Assembly (NCBI GenBank): GCA_037447605.1 | Contig: CM074804.1 | Span: 6,216,565 to 6,280,564, forward strand | Reading direction: 5' to 3' | Source of the DNA: Zygnema circumcarinatum | Taxonomy: Eukaryota; Streptophyta; Zygnematophyceae; Zygnematales; Zygnemataceae | DNA length: 64,000 bases | In this document: positions 1 through 12,876 of the stretch, piece after piece | Layout: each line of letters opens with the position of its first letter | Position numbering within the stretch: position 1 is the stretch's first letter | The notes under the pieces: model-generated | Databases searched by the model: none | Told to the model about the DNA's origin: nothing | The model's input: only the letters and a program-made list of their open reading frames with translations | Program-made: the position numbers and the translations under genes

Positions 1-175
1 CACGAAGACAGGAGACATTTAGCACAATGCAAGCTCATAGAAGACATGTTGTACTACTCTGTTGCATGCACAAGGTCAGTTCGTAATGCGGTCGGTCTCC
101 ATGTGGCCAGTCACGGCTGGCCAGTTAGTTCTCCTCTAACTCGCCGCGCTGTGCGCTTGCTTGCTTGCTCGGCAG

Positions 176-384
176 CGGACCGCTTTGAAGGGGTGCAGTG
201 GGCGCCTGCGCTGAATGGTTCGCCTATTCTGACGGAATCCTTGGCGTTCATGGAGTGCAAAGTGGTGAGCCGCATGGAGACAAATGACCATTGGATCACC
301 TATGCGGAGGTGACAGATGGAAACGTGTCAAAGGCAGAAGGCAGGACAGCCGCTCACCACCGCAAGATTGGTGATTACTATTGA
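176..384 (+). CDS. Flavodiiron protein, C-terminal flavin-reductase part (partial, 5' end outside window)
   Basis: This is the last exon of a gene that begins left of the window. A splice acceptor (cggcag) precedes 176 and the stop is at 382-384. The translation reads DRFEGVQWAPALNGSPILTE, then LAFMECKVVSRM, DHWITYAEV and a terminal HHRKIGDYY. The pattern 'pore-proximal NG-x-P, L-x-F/Y-x-EC-V, DHW, H-x-x-x-G-x-Y' is that of the flavin reductase-like domain fused to the C-terminus of photosynthetic flavodiiron proteins (FLVA/FLVB), which pass electrons from photosystem I to oxygen in the chloroplast. Only about 69 residues are visible, so the diiron and flavodoxin domains cannot be checked. 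An unrelated flavin-reductase-like protein is the alternative. The identity is recalled from family motifs, not searched. Confidence 0.68.
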
Positions 385-1396
385 ACGAGCCGAGCAGGGT
401 GGGGGCTGTACAGAGAGAGGCTGATGTTGAGGTGGCTGTGCGTGCGGTGGTGGGAGGGAGCTGCCTTCTGTCGTGGGCTCAGCGGGGGCCGTTTGTGAGA
501 GTAGTGTCAGTTACATTTTGGGCGACTTTTCGAGGGTTCGCAGCGGGTTCTGGAGCTGGCGTTTCGCTATGTTTGTGTGTGCTTGTGTAGTGTGTGTCTA
601 CAGCCGGAGGAAGCTGTCTATGAATATAATCGATCTGAGGAACGAGAGGACTGGCAGTCCTCAAACATATTGTGGAATTATTATATTATTGGCTTTGAAA
701 TGTAGATTTGTGATTACTATATTTCATCAGAATGAGCTTGCGGATACTGCCTGGAGGTGGGGCTCTGTCGTGTGGAAATGTTGTGGCACCTGCGCGAGTC
801 GTTGTCACCAAAGCATGCATCAGTCAGTCAGTCTGCGCGAGGGCACGACGACCCCATTCTCAACGTTACTGTGCTGTGCCCCTGTCCGCACTGGCAGGCA
901 GGCAGGCAGCAGCGTTCCGTACGGTCAGCGCCGTGACAGCGAGTCCGCGGGCCGCACAGGTGTAGCGTAACGGAGCTGCGTTCGACGGATCCGCGCCCGT
1001 TCAGTTGTACTTGACATGTTCATATTCAGTGTCACGGACCGGCCTGATCCAGGAATTGCCGACGGAAAATGCGAGACGGCGGCGCCATTTGTTGGCGGCC
1101 CACGGGACAGCACACCATCCAGCTAGGCGCACTCGGAAGCGCCGCAAGATGCCGCCGATTGTCATCAGTTGACCTATCCGAAGGCTCCACGCAGTCAGTC
1201 AGGCCACTCAGTGGGCAGTTGGCCAATCAGGGACTGTCACTACTAAGGCTCAAGATCTATTGTCAGTGTTAGGTAGATGGGATGTCAGTGATGCTTGTTT
1301 GTCTTTTAGTGCTGGGCTTAGTATTTGTATTTGCTGTGTGGTTTGTTGTCTTGTTCTTCTCTTCTTCCTCTTCAGTTCCAGCAACAGATGCTAAGT

Positions 1397-1455
1397 GTGA
1401 GAGAGAGAGAGAGTTCCATGCCATAGATAGAGAGAGAGAGAGAGAGAGAAAGAGT
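1397..1455. repeat. GA dinucleotide microsatellite
   Basis: Two runs of alternating GA/AG, broken by a short unique spacer, lie in the intergenic region. Nothing indicates coding use. Confidence 0.9.
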
Positions 1456-1904
1456 CTTCTTGCTGATAGCATTTAGACGTCCCATTCAGCCCAGCTAGAC
1501 AAAGATTTCAGTGAGAAGATCCTTTCATTGTAATGACTATCCCCAGCCAACCGCTGGCTGGGGTGACTTTCCAAAATACAACCTTTATCTAAATGGAGTC
1601 CTGTTTTCCCTTTGCGGTCATTATGCCAAGCTACTATCCTATTCTATCCTGCCTTGCATCCCTCCCAATGACCAATGATAACTAGAAGCCTAGCTAAGAG
1701 ACTAGCCGAGGAGAGGACAGGGGAAGAGAGCCCCCAAGGAAGGGCTCTTTGCGCATCGAGTCCAGCCGCCGGTGGGAACATCTTCAGGATCCCTACGTCT
1801 TCCGCTGCGCGTACCTCTGAGTCTCCCGGATCCTGGCTCTATGCTGCAGGCAGACCCACAGAACCAACCCAACCCTTCATCAGTTTCAGCACGGACGCGC
1901 GAGT

Positions 1905-2180
1905 GGCCGTACAGCACCTGCAACTAGCTCAGCAGTCTCCTTTTAACCCCACTTATCTTTGTGCTACACAGGCCTGGCGGTGGACCGTACGATTCGTACG
2001 GAGAACGGCGGGCCGAAGCTGCCATGCGGCAGCCGAGGCGGGCGGGCCCGCCTCCCGCGGGGTGTCCGTACAGTCAGTCAACCGCGCGTCGGCGAGCGTG
2101 GGCGAGTCTTTCGCGGAAAGTTTGGGCGGCGTTGACCGCGACCTGCGCTGCACGTCGAATTCGTACGAACACGTACGGAC
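1905..2180. promoter_or_regulatory. CGTAC-rich CpG promoter region of the aspartic protease gene
   Basis: About six CGTAC cores occur in under 280 bp, three of them as the full palindrome CGTACG (near 1995, 2162 and 2172). GTAC-centred boxes are the core bound by plant SBP/SPL-domain factors and by the related copper-response regulator of green algae. The stretch is GC rich and ends about 110 bp before the protease start codon. Regulation by such factors is an inference from motif density only. Confidence 0.35.
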
Positions 2181-2291
2181 GGTGTGTGCGCTGCAGTCGA
2201 AGTGGCGCGACGAGGTTTTCATTTGCGGTTGTGTCCTTCGGGAGGGAGGGAGGCAGGCAGGGAGGCAGGGAGGCAGGCAGGGAGGCCCTCC

Positions 2292-5200
2292 ATGTCGCCG
2301 CACAGACAGCTGCTGCTGCAGCAGCTGCTGCTGCTGCTGCTGCTGCCGGCCCTTCTCGCGGCTTCGACATGGCGCGCTGTTTCGGCCGCCCGAGAGAGTG
2401 GCACAGTAAGTGCGCCTGCCGCGCGCCCCCAGCATGCATCAACGAAAACGGTGCTCCTGAAACTGAAGCTTCTGCAATCACGTGCAAGTTTGCTTCGTTG
2501 CTGATAACTTAGAACTGATTTTTTCTTTTGTTTTTGAAAGCTCTTTATTTTTGCCGAGGTAAATGCTGACGATAACTAAGGTCCTGTTGTTTAGCACTCC
2601 AGGAATTGGTTGCTGGTCTGCGTGCCTGAATCGGCAAAAGGAGCGCTTTTTATTAATGTAGTGGCTGCTATAGAACCTTATAAGGAACATGAAACGGCTG
2701 AAATGCTTTGGGGCTTTTTTTCGCATGCTTCAGTTATCTCTTCTTCTATAGCATATTTTTAGCAGAGTCTATCCGCTGCTATATAGAGATTTGTTTGGCC
2801 TTGCTGCAGTAGGTCATGCTTTAGGCCCTGCTATGGTAGTCTTCTGGTTAGTCGAGCAGACAGGACCTTTTGACGAAGTGTGCGTTCAACGGTTTGAACC
2901 GCATGTATACTCCGTGCAAGGCTCTTTCGCAAGCTTCGAAGGAGCCTGGTGATCCCTCTAATGTTCCTTTCCGGTCATACCTCACTGGGGGAAGTTGAGA
3001 ATGCTTAGGTAGCTAATCGCGACTATTCGACTGCTCTCCCTTCGCTTGCTTGAAAGCGAGTGCAGAAAAAATCACTACATCACATAGAGTTCTTCTGAGA
3101 CTTATTATCTTGTTGTTAGTGTAGGATGGGAACCAGCTGCGAGGACAAGTCGGAAGTGGCACTGGGAACATGAGGGAGGCTCCGGCATGGCTTCAGCAGG
3201 AGGCCCCAGGACTTTACTTCCCTATCGCACACCGTTCGCGTGTCGAGCCCGTAAGCTGGGAACCGCCTCTTGACATTTTTAGATAAAACTAAAAACATGC
3301 AATGTCCGGTTAAGAAAGTTCAAAAAGTAATGGATTAAATGCGGACGATGTAAGTGAGTATGCAACGTGAAGATTTTGGAGAAGGCCATCATCGCGCAAT
3401 CATGCAATTAATGGAATTTATGGTGTGAGTAATGCTTCGTTTTTCTATGAAATAGCGAAACATGTGATGATCAGACGCCTTTACAAGAGGTATGTTGGAT
3501 AGGAAAGCCTAAGGCTTTGCTGGTGGGCTTTCCATCAATCTGGCAATTTGGCATCAACCTGTAAGTAGGAGGTGCAGTGTTAGATTTTGTCTGGATGAAG
3601 CATCCTTGTGTCGCATGCATAGCATAGGAGAGAGAGGGACAAGTAGACCACTTGTCAGCCTTGAAAGCAAGCTTTTTCAAGAACCTGGAACTTCAATTCT
3701 TTTAAACCTTTCCTGTGCTGCAGGATTTTCCAATTTTTCGTGCTTCCAGAGGGAGGCACTTAGCTGAGTCACAAGTCTCATGGAAGTTGACCAAGTTAGA
3801 GAATCCTCTGTAAGTGTTTATCATCAATTTTGATTTATCGTCCAATCCACGCGGGGGATAGATAGAGAAGGCAGAACGAAGTGTTGGTTGGGCTAATTTA
3901 TCCGCTTACAGAATCTCATCTATGGTCCTTGCTGCCACGTTTTACTGTGAAATGAGGTAACTTCGTGCCAACGTTGGCTTCATGTATTTACAAACTTGTT
4001 TCAGAAGGAGTTCGGTTTGCGAAGTTAAGGAACTGAAAGCTACAGATTTTGCTGCATTCAACAGTTCAAGAGTGTAAAAAAAAATGAAAAAATAAATAAA
4101 GAAGAATAAATAAACAAACAAATACTGAACGCCATTTTTGCCTTTCACGAGAGCAAGCAACATGAGAGCGTTGAAGTTGAAACTATTTTTCAAAGCAAAG
4201 TTCCAAATGGAGAAGGAAAGAACCCGGCTGCTTATCCTAGGTCTGATCAGTGAAAGCAAACTTGCAGGTCTTACTACACCACAATATCACTTGGGACAGG
4301 AGGTCAAGTTTTCAACGTCCTGGTGGATACTGGGAGCAGCCTCCTGTGGGTCCAGTGCAACTGCCTTAGCTGCAACAATGACACAGACTCCACACTGGTA
4401 AGCCTCTTTTCAATGATGATATCTACCTTGGAAAGTGTGTGACGGCTACAACATCCAGTCAACCAGAGTCAGCAGCATCCACCATGCAAAAGGAAAATGC
4501 AACAAGAGATTTCTCTAGACTTTTTGACGGCCGTTATGGTGGTATGGGGAGTAAGGAAGGATGTTGGACAAATTAGTCTCGCATGACACCATTCGTGTTG
4601 GTCTTGCTTCTTGCAGCCTCAAAATCCAGCCTACAATTCAAGTCTCTCTTCAACGGAAAATGTCCTTACATGCGCTGGAAGGGACTGTCAAACTCTAGCT
4701 CGATATTATTCTAATTCGTTTGGTTGCGATATACCTGTCCCAATTCCAGAGTACAACTTCGCAGGAGTGTCGAATTATTGCGAGTATGTAATACAATATC
4801 TGGACACGAGCTACACTTGGGGGAATGTCTTTACAGACAGTGTGACTGTGACTTTGACCAACGGCTCCGTCGTCATGCCGAAAGTCATGTTTGGGTAAAG
4901 CCTTAACAGAAGCCTTCTCAGTGTCTTAGGTGTTGATGATGCGGCAATGTAGGCAACAATGTAGGCGAGACTATTGTGGATGATCACTTGAAAAAGATAG
5001 CAAAGCATTGATTTGATTCTCTAATTCAAACAACTGGCTGTGCCTGACTGTCAGGTAAGAGTGACAATGAATTTGAAGTAGTTGTGGTGGCTTGCTCCGT
5101 CCTGTTTGTAAGAGAAAATTTATGGGCAAGCGTAAAATTTGCAGGTTATGCTTTGCTAGTCACTCTCATTCTTCACCCTTAGGAAGCATGGGGATACTCA

Positions 5201-8200
5201 CGATGGTTCTATAGCTGATTGCATGTGCAGATGCGGACGAATTGTCTCAGACAACTTCAACGTGGGCAATTATGCGTATGATGGGCTGATGGGCTTTGCC
5301 ACCGGCCCCGAGTCCGTAATTACGGCCTTGGCTTCCGAGGGATTGATTGCCAACTCCTTCTCCATATGCTTGGAGGGCGACGGGACCGATGGCCACCTCG
5401 TCCTCGGGAGGACGGCTCTCCCGAGCGGCGCTGCCTTCGCTTCCGTGAATCACAGGTGTGCTCCAAGTGGATCTATGTCCATGGCAATGCATGTGAACAT
5501 GTTTGAGAAGTAAATGACAGCAGGTTGGAATGGACAATGTCCTTCTTGTCATGTAATAATGAGACAAAATTTCTCTGTATGCTTATCTGCCTTGCAGTTA
5601 TTACTGGACTGTGGACTGGATGTCCTTCGCAATTGACGACTCATCACCATACACATTCGAATCTGCCTCAGGCATACCCACCATTTTTGACACGGGCGCG
5701 AGTACGACTTTATTGCCCTCGACAGTCTTTCAAGCCATCTACCAAACTGTGCGTGGAGGTTTCCTGTTCCCGTGGATGGGAGTTAAGCAGTTATATCATT
5801 GGAAGCAGGGTCAACGTGTCGTTACCTGAATTGTTACTCGTCTGCAGTCATTGCGTGGATACACGCAGCGAGCATTTTCCTCTCGTCACCAATATTCTTG
5901 GAATGGCTATGTAATTGTTGTGGCTGACTTAGGGCAATGCAGTGTTCCTGTATCTGTCTTGCCAGGAATTTCCCCTTAGTTTGCAGGTCGTCCCAATGGT
6001 TTCTTGTGCAGAATCTGCCTTCCCCGAGTTGGAGCAGTTGGACAGCTGTGGAGCCGTCCGTTTGCTGAGCCGCGATGTGCATGCTTGTTGCCTCGCTTTT
6101 CGCTCGTGGGAGTGCATTTGAGTTCAAGTTGTGGCTGTCGGCAATCTCTTGCAGCTTCACAGTCTGGGCATCAATGCAAATCTTTGCTGAGTTAGGGCTG
6201 CCAAGTGTCGGATGCAGGTGCTGCAGCAGCCCATTCAAGAGCTTGAGGACCAGATTTGCTATGGGGAGAGAGGCAGGCTGTAAGACTCAATTTTTTTCCA
6301 TGTAGGAGTCGTGCGAAAAAACTTCCAGAAGTGATGTTTCTCTCAGAATGTAGAATAATTTTGCAAGACACCTTACGCTGTACCACGTACTGGTCACTCT
6401 TCCTATTGTTTGCTTCTGAGTTTTGAAGCTTTCCTTTTGCAACTTTGCACCTTCCGCAGCCATTGAAGGTGGCTTAAAGTGCATCTGCATAGCACCATCT
6501 TGAGGATGTGTTTGGCGATTGCAGGACTCCACGAGAGATCGCGAAACGATATCCCAGTTTGACTTTATATATTCGAGGTGTGGACGGCTCTTCTGTCCAA
6601 ATGGTTATACCTGCGTTCAATTACATCCTTACATACTACAATGCTACTGTGAGTCATCATGATCTGTGCTATCATGATTTGTCAGTAATCTCTTTCTGCA
6701 TGCGGATGTTGTTGCTACCCTCTTTTTCAGCAAGGACGAGGCGGAGGAGGCTTCGCGCTAATGCGGAGGGTGTTGACTTTTGCAGCAAGATTTGACCTTT
6801 ACCTGTCCAGGGGCGAGATCAAACTCCAGTACCGTTATAATTGGAGGTATGGTGCAATTCTCTGGCCAACTTTTGAACCACCCATTTTTTAGGATGAAGC
6901 AAACCACATCAAGAAAGACGTTGTGCAGAATTTCTTCCAGGAATGGGCATTGTCTTCGTAGCTCGAGAAATTTGTATTTATTTCGGCCTCCTTGTATTTT
7001 AACTCTTCATACATGAAATGCTGTGCCAGGAATGTCAATGTATGTTTCTGGTATGGGAAAGTTGAACTAGTGACTGAAAGGAACAATTAATGATGAACAG
7101 AATGGAAATAGTGCGTGAAATGTGTGCCCAATAGCTATACATCCTTCTGACTGATTAGGATGCTCTCATCAATATCTTATGTAACTTTGTGCGCTACTGA
7201 GTGGGATAAACTTGAACATTTTGTCTTTAAAGACAAATGAATAATGATTCCGACTTGCCCTCTAACATAGTGAGATGCTTGAAATATTTCTGATTATGTC
7301 ATGAACATCAAACTTGAATGTGACATTCCTCACTCTCATGTTTTCTTCTTCTGTGATTCCGAATGTGATGTGGCAGCCACATGGCTCCGCAACTTTGATA
7401 TTTTGTACCAAACAAAAGATGGCGCCAAATCTATAGGCTGGTATCCTCTCAATTGTATGTTTCCAGGCCTCAACGAACTTTTCGTTTATTGTGCTCATGA
7501 GGAGCAGCCTCGTCTTGCCAATGTGTGTCACATTCTGTATCTTTTATGCAACATAGTCGAATGTGTGATAGGACTACTGCCAACGCGGGCAACCTTAAGA
7601 AGAGAAATTTGTGGTCGTGGGTCCGCGAGGATCAGTGGTCTGTTGGGAAATGTTGCACGTGCCGGCCTAAAAGTTGATAGAGGAGATACTCTAAGCTCAG
7701 AGTGGTGATTGTGCCTGTTAATTAAATTTCAAACGGTTTTGGTTTCACACTTAAAAAGGCAGGACAAATCCGCAGTTTTGCCATCTGTTATCGGCTGATC
7801 TGCGCTCGAAGTATACAATCATTCATGTGTCAAATGGATTATGTAAAGGGGTTGGGAATGGAAAACCTGTGACGAGGCAGCTTCCAAAGTCCCTAAGAAC
7901 GTTGACAAAAGGTAGCGTCTGACAGCCATTGCTTCTATGGGAGCAGGCACCACTGGTGCGGGGCTGAGCCCGGACGGCACCGTATCCGATGTTCAAGTGA
8001 CCTTCCCCCCCGTCACGTCCCCCAAAGCTTCCACCGTTTCCACGATAACAGGTACTGCGTGCTTACCTCAATGGAAATTTCACTCGCCTATCTTGCATTT
8101 CTGTTTCAGGAATTCGTGATGGCAAAGCATGTTTGTGACCTCCATATATAGGCACCTCTTTGCTTGGACGCAGGTACATTTGCCACTCATATGCATATCA

Positions 8201-9621
8201 TGCATTGTTGATGGATTTGCCCTTAGAAACATTGGTGATCGGTGAATCCCTTGGGCAGCTCTTTAACATTCTGTGATCAGTCATTAAGTGCAAATTCCCG
8301 AAGAACAGACCCATCTTGTCCACAGATCACAAGGTCTTTGTCGAGTGCATTGGCTTGAGGGGGGTAAAATACTGAAAGAGAAGACAGGCTGAACGTCTTT
8401 ACTTTCCTTGTCGTCGTCAATGTATCAGTGCCTCGCAGCGGCGGCAAAGGATCGGCAACATCGTCAAGACTCGGTCAGTCCTCTCCCTTCCGCTTTGAGG
8501 TAGATGCACTCGGAAGGATTGAGCGTGTTGGGGGCTCACAAATGCAATGGAATCTGATGCTCGAGTGTCCCTTAACTGGCCAGCAAGGCAGATTTATATG
8601 CTTCATGCAGTTGCGTGTTCCTCAAGTTGTATTCTCTCCGCCTCAGCACGTTAGCAATCACGAATTTCAGATCTGTATTAAAACTCAGCAAGAATGCCAT
8701 ATGCATATTTTTTGTTGACGATTTACATGTGCCCTAACATTTTTTTGTTATGGACGACAGGTGTCTGGGATTTCCTCTCCATCCTTCTAATAACAATCTC
8801 CAGTAGCATCGGAGTTTCTTTTTTTACCTTACCTTGAGCGTTAAAGGGGAGTGTCTGAACCGACCCGTGAATCGGGTAATGGTACAGCTGTACACAACGA
8901 GCAGCGCTTCTTGTATTGTGCCGGTTTCTTAAAAAAAATTATGTCCAGGTTAATCTCACCTTCAACATGGACAAGAGCTCGTCTGTCAACGCTCTTCGTC
9001 CCTTGAGATGTAGATACGTTTCTGCTTATGTTGGGCTAATTTCCCTTAACTGTTGTCCAGGCGAATGTCACCCACAACATTGGCAAGGTCACTTTTGCTG
9101 GATCTTCTTCCAGAGACTGTAGATACATTTTTCTGTCCATAATTTATACTCAGAATGCATTCATTGTATCTCAATCACATCTATGCCCTACTTCGTCCTG
9201 CCATCACTCCCTTCCCTTTATCAGTCGCTCATCTGTTCTGGTTCATGCAAATAATCATATCCCCTTGGCTTTCGACCTTTGAAGGCGGCGTATGCGTCTG
9301 GTGGGAGAAAGCACTTAGGAAACTTCACTTAATTCACTGCAGGCACACGCAAGTAGAGCCGAACAAGCACAGACTGGCACTCTTCATGGTGAGAATAGCA
9401 GATTGCAAGTGCGAGCATTTCTTAAGAATTGTTTCAATTTTCCATCATTCCACGTATCACCTTGTCTACTCTGGCAGACCAACTGCAGTCAACGTGGTGT
9501 ATTTCTGACGAATTCGTACCAAGGTCACAGCATCTGTGACGAGACATTCATGAATGTCACGGGACATTCAATCCAATCCCAGCCAGCCCAGATCGACAAA
9601 CGCGATACATCATGGAGTTGA
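2292..9621 (+). CDS. Secreted pepsin-family (A1) aspartic protease, 16 exons
   Basis: The predicted exons are 2292-2405, 3724-3809, 4268-4397, 4617-4894, 5231-5455, 5598-5748, 5987-6105, 6525-6648, 6786-6846, 7377-7454, 7926-8051, 8429-8499, 8949-9009, 9061-9118, 9343-9388 and 9478-9621, about 623 residues with all phases compatible. Exon 1 is a signal peptide with a leucine run encoded by CTG repeats. Exon 3 gives YYTTISLGTGG and the first catalytic DTGSS; exon 6 gives the second, DTGASTTLLPS. FGCGRIVSDN (exons 4-5), YPSLTLYIRG (exon 8) and GATWLRNFDILY (exons 9-10) complete a plant-type A1 fold. It should enter the secretory pathway and cleave proteins in the apoplast or vacuole. Exons 7 and 11-16 are less certain: exon 14 is open in two frames, and the frame reading ANVTHNIGKVTFAG looks more protein-like than the one forced by phase. 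Confidence 0.85.
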
Positions 9622-9790
9622 GCTAGAAATAAGCCGACCGGGCGGCAAGTGCGCCAGCCATCGTCTCTCAAGCTCAGGAGAGAGGCAGAACTGCACAGAT
9701 TCCTCTCTCAACATTTTTTAACCCTCCCAAGATGGCCTAGTGATCGGATCTCCAGGAACTGTCCATTTTCGACAGTAGTTCCGGCACTGG

Positions 9791-12700
9791 TCATGGTCGG
9801 GGGGGAAATGGCAGCTGCTGTAGGGCTCTGGCCAAAGGCATGGAGACATCGCCTCCAGGCGCACGAAACCCAGCCCCTCCATTCATCTGCAGGAACATCG
9901 ATGTTAGCAGAGCTGAAGTGTACTAGCCCGACTTGCATTGCAGCTTGACTTGGAAATCACGGATACACAACATTGCCCAATGCAACAAGGGAAAACAGGA
10001 AAGAGCATGCTCAATAGAGCGAAAGCCCAAGGCATGATAGAAACTCCAAAGCAGAATCAAGAATCCTCAAGTTTGCCATGCCGACATCAAATCCTTCATA
10101 ACAGAATTCCGCCATTGCTCACCGGCTTCCAACTCTGCTTCGGTGGCAACAGACCAACAATTGCCTTTGTTTCCCCAGGTATCCGTCTATTGCCTCCTGC
10201 CTGCACTACTGCCTCCAATTCTCGCCTAACAGCTGCTTCACGCTCCTCATCTTCTTCCGCAAGCCGCACAGCTCCACCTGACATCCCTCCCTCCCTCTTC
10301 GATTTGCAAACAGAAATTGTTTGCCACAACAATAACAGATTTCGCGCTCTGTATTCTGTAACCGATGGACTCCAATCAATATTCCAAAAGGTTTTATCCG
10401 CTCCTCCTGTTGTTTGAGTATCAGACTAAATGCATTGTACTGTGTCCACATGTAATGAAGCCTGGCACAAGTTTCCCGAGTGAACTTTCCCAAGTTTCAC
10501 GAAGATACCACTCACAGTGCAGAAGAAGAGGCTGCTAACAAAGGATGAAAACAAAGGAAGTCTGAAACGCGGGAATACCTGGCAGGAGGCGGAATACATT
10601 GTCCTCGCAAACTACTGCAAACAGGGGGGCCTTCTTCCCTGCCACCACCTGCAATCTCAAGGAGTTTGCAGCTTGAGCGAAAGGAAATAATCCAATCGAG
10701 AAATACCCGTCAGAGGATCATGCACTTTTAAAAAGAAAATCAATCAATTGCAAAACGAGATAGTCACTTACCGCCAACAAGGCTCCCCTTAGGTAGCTCA
10801 ATCCACCCCGCCTTTGCACGCAGACATGAACTGCTGTTAAAGCAGCTGCTCCGCGTAACCGCGCTGCTGCCTCATTTGATTGTCGCATGCCCCTTCCAAC
10901 CTGCACCTGCCATACAGCCATTCTCACAGTCAAATCCAGTAACAAGCTCTAGGCCCATAGCTATCAAGTGAAAATGCACAAGCATTCAAGTGGGACATGA
11001 CAAAGCCTGCTTATTGAACGCTAAGGTGCTAAGAGGAGATAGGCAGCTGTCCCAATCTTAAACAGGCCAAACAAACCCCAGCTTGTCACAGCACACTTGT
11101 GTGGAACAATATAGCCTTTCAGGTACATCACAATGACCGGCTAAACATTTCGTCCGCCCAATGAAATGAAACATTCAGTTTCCCATTGGCAAATTAAGTG
11201 TTTCTAAGAGTGCAAAGAATAAGCACCATTCTTTCCACAGAGACTCTACATGAAATGCCCTTAGAGATAGAGAGAGAGTTAAAAAAAACTCAGCAAATTT
11301 ACCTCCGAGTAGTCATCTTCAGCAATTTGAGTCGTGTCCCTGCTGCTTGACCCTTCTTGCAAAATGGTTTCAGCCACCTTGATAGAGTTGCTCTTCTTGA
11401 CGGGAACATCACCTCTCCCTTGATCTCCTTGTTTCTCATTCGTGGTATCCGTACGAAGGTAAGTAGCGATTGGTGCTGGATCCTGGGCAGTCAGCGGTGC
11501 GTCTGATCCAAGGAAGTGCGCAAAGCGCGACATGCTGCTGCTTCCAGGCACATCCGCCTCACCAAGTCTGGTAGAATCGTCGTCGAACCACTCCGAGGGC
11601 ACGTGCGTTCCCATTACCGGATGAAACGAAGGGCTATTTGGTAGGAGCAACAGACCACTGTGTATAGCCCAGGAATTTGGTGGTAAAGTCTTTGAGTTGG
11701 GAATGGGGACATTTTTGGGTCGCAAGCGCAGCAATCCTTCTAAAAGTTCTGCTCGAGCCCTGACGTTGGCATCTGCTGCTGCTTCTAGAACCAGCAATCT
11801 ACTTTCGTAGCCCTCATGTCCCGACTCTTCTGGCACCTCAGCTACACTTGTTTTGGAAAGAAGCTGAGAACCTTCGTGAGCAAGAATTTCCTGCTGTTTT
11901 GGTTTGCGGTTGTCATTCCTTCCAAGTTCACCAAAAGTTGAGCTCCCTGCTTCTTGAGGAACAAGTGGCGCAACAAGTGATTGAACCTGCGAGTTATCAA
12001 GGCCAAAAAATTGATGTGCAGTGCTCCTGGCGTACTTCTTGGACATGCCTCCAGCCACCCCAGCCGCCTCCCAGGCATCTTCCGGAGTGCACCCATGGAA
12101 TCTCGTCTGCCCCTCGCACTCCACCTGCAAACGGGAACTTCAGAACCTCGAAAGAACTCGAAAGAGATATAAAGCTAAAATCGATAGTTGAGGCGTTGGC
12201 AGAAATTTATGAAATAAAGGCTAACGACTCAAAACCTTACCACGAATATGGGGCCATCATTCCCCTGCTCAATTATCTGCACATACTGCTTGCCCTTGTA
12301 GCGCTTTACAGCCTGGTAGCCCACCGGATAGGGAACAGGCTGTCCTCCATCACTAGCACTTCTGCTCAACCCATTTGCAGAAAGTCAGTTCAAGCCTGAA
12401 AGTCTCAAATTGGTCCGCCTTGCAACGAGAAAATCTTTAGGGCAGAAAGAACAACCCTGGGCGCAAGTAGAGTTCTGGCTGTGGTCCTCGATATGCTCGT
12501 CCTACGCTCTCCACAGTGACAAACAGAGGCAGCTTCAGAGGCAGCGAGAGCGCACCCGCAACGCTATCAGTAGATTGCGAACAGGAAGGAGGCCGGGGCC
12601 GCAAGCAGCAGCGACGGCTTGAGGTAGAGCCTGCTTGCAAGCGGCTGCCAAGAACCGCGGTTGCAGCGCAGCGCAAAGTTGCAGCCATGGCGAAATTTCC

Positions 12701-12833
12701 TCACTGAGTTCGCTGCCTTGAACTTGAGGCGCTTTTGGCCGTCCGGCCGCCGTTCAAACTTTGGCGCCTTCCTCCGCATGCTCCTTCCTGCGGACGAGCT
12801 TCCGGCTGAAATGGCGGGGGCTGCTGCGGCCAT
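9791..12833 (-). CDS. FYRN/FYRC-domain nuclear protein (ends provisional)
   Basis: The secure exons on the minus strand are about 12370-12241, 12124-11303, 10900-10772 and 10648-10579. The first encodes PYPVGYQAVKRYKGKQY then DGPIFV; the second begins ECEGQTRFHGCTPEDAWEAA and later HQFFGLDNSQVQSL. 'YPVGY' and 'G-x-TP-x-x-AW' are signatures of the F/Y-rich N- and C-terminal domains found together in chromatin proteins such as MLL/ATX methyltransferases and in small plant FYR proteins. No SET, JmjC or PHD motif is visible, so this is probably a standalone FYR protein. A first exon starting at 12833 (basic, alanine rich) and a last exon 9896-9791 are plausible but their phases could not be fixed. 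Its start lies only about 43 bp from the NUP160 start on the other strand. Confidence 0.7.
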
Positions 12834-12876
12834 TGCTTGAAGTCAGGTTTGATTCTTACTGCAGCGGGGTGAGGCC

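Larger units (their letters stand above)
385..2291. other. Intergenic region between flavodiiron-like gene and aspartic protease
   Basis: No supported gene is seen. The first part holds the presumed 3' UTR of the upstream gene. GA microsatellite tracts lie near 1397-1455. From about 1900 the DNA becomes CpG rich and carries several CGTAC cores, with GGCA/GGGA simple repeats at about 2240-2284, just before the protease start. The open frames here show no recognisable domains and overlap on both strands, so I treat them as chance. Confidence 0.6.

Noticed and set aside
1953-2512. Long overlapping frames on both strands before the protease
   Set aside because: They arise from GC-rich promoter DNA and the GGCA/CTG simple repeats; only the frame starting at 2292 gives a signal peptide joined in phase to later exons.
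5834-6238. 134-codon open frame on the minus strand
   Set aside because: It overlaps the plus-strand protease exon at 5987-6105 and its flanking introns, has no recognisable domain and no splice partners.
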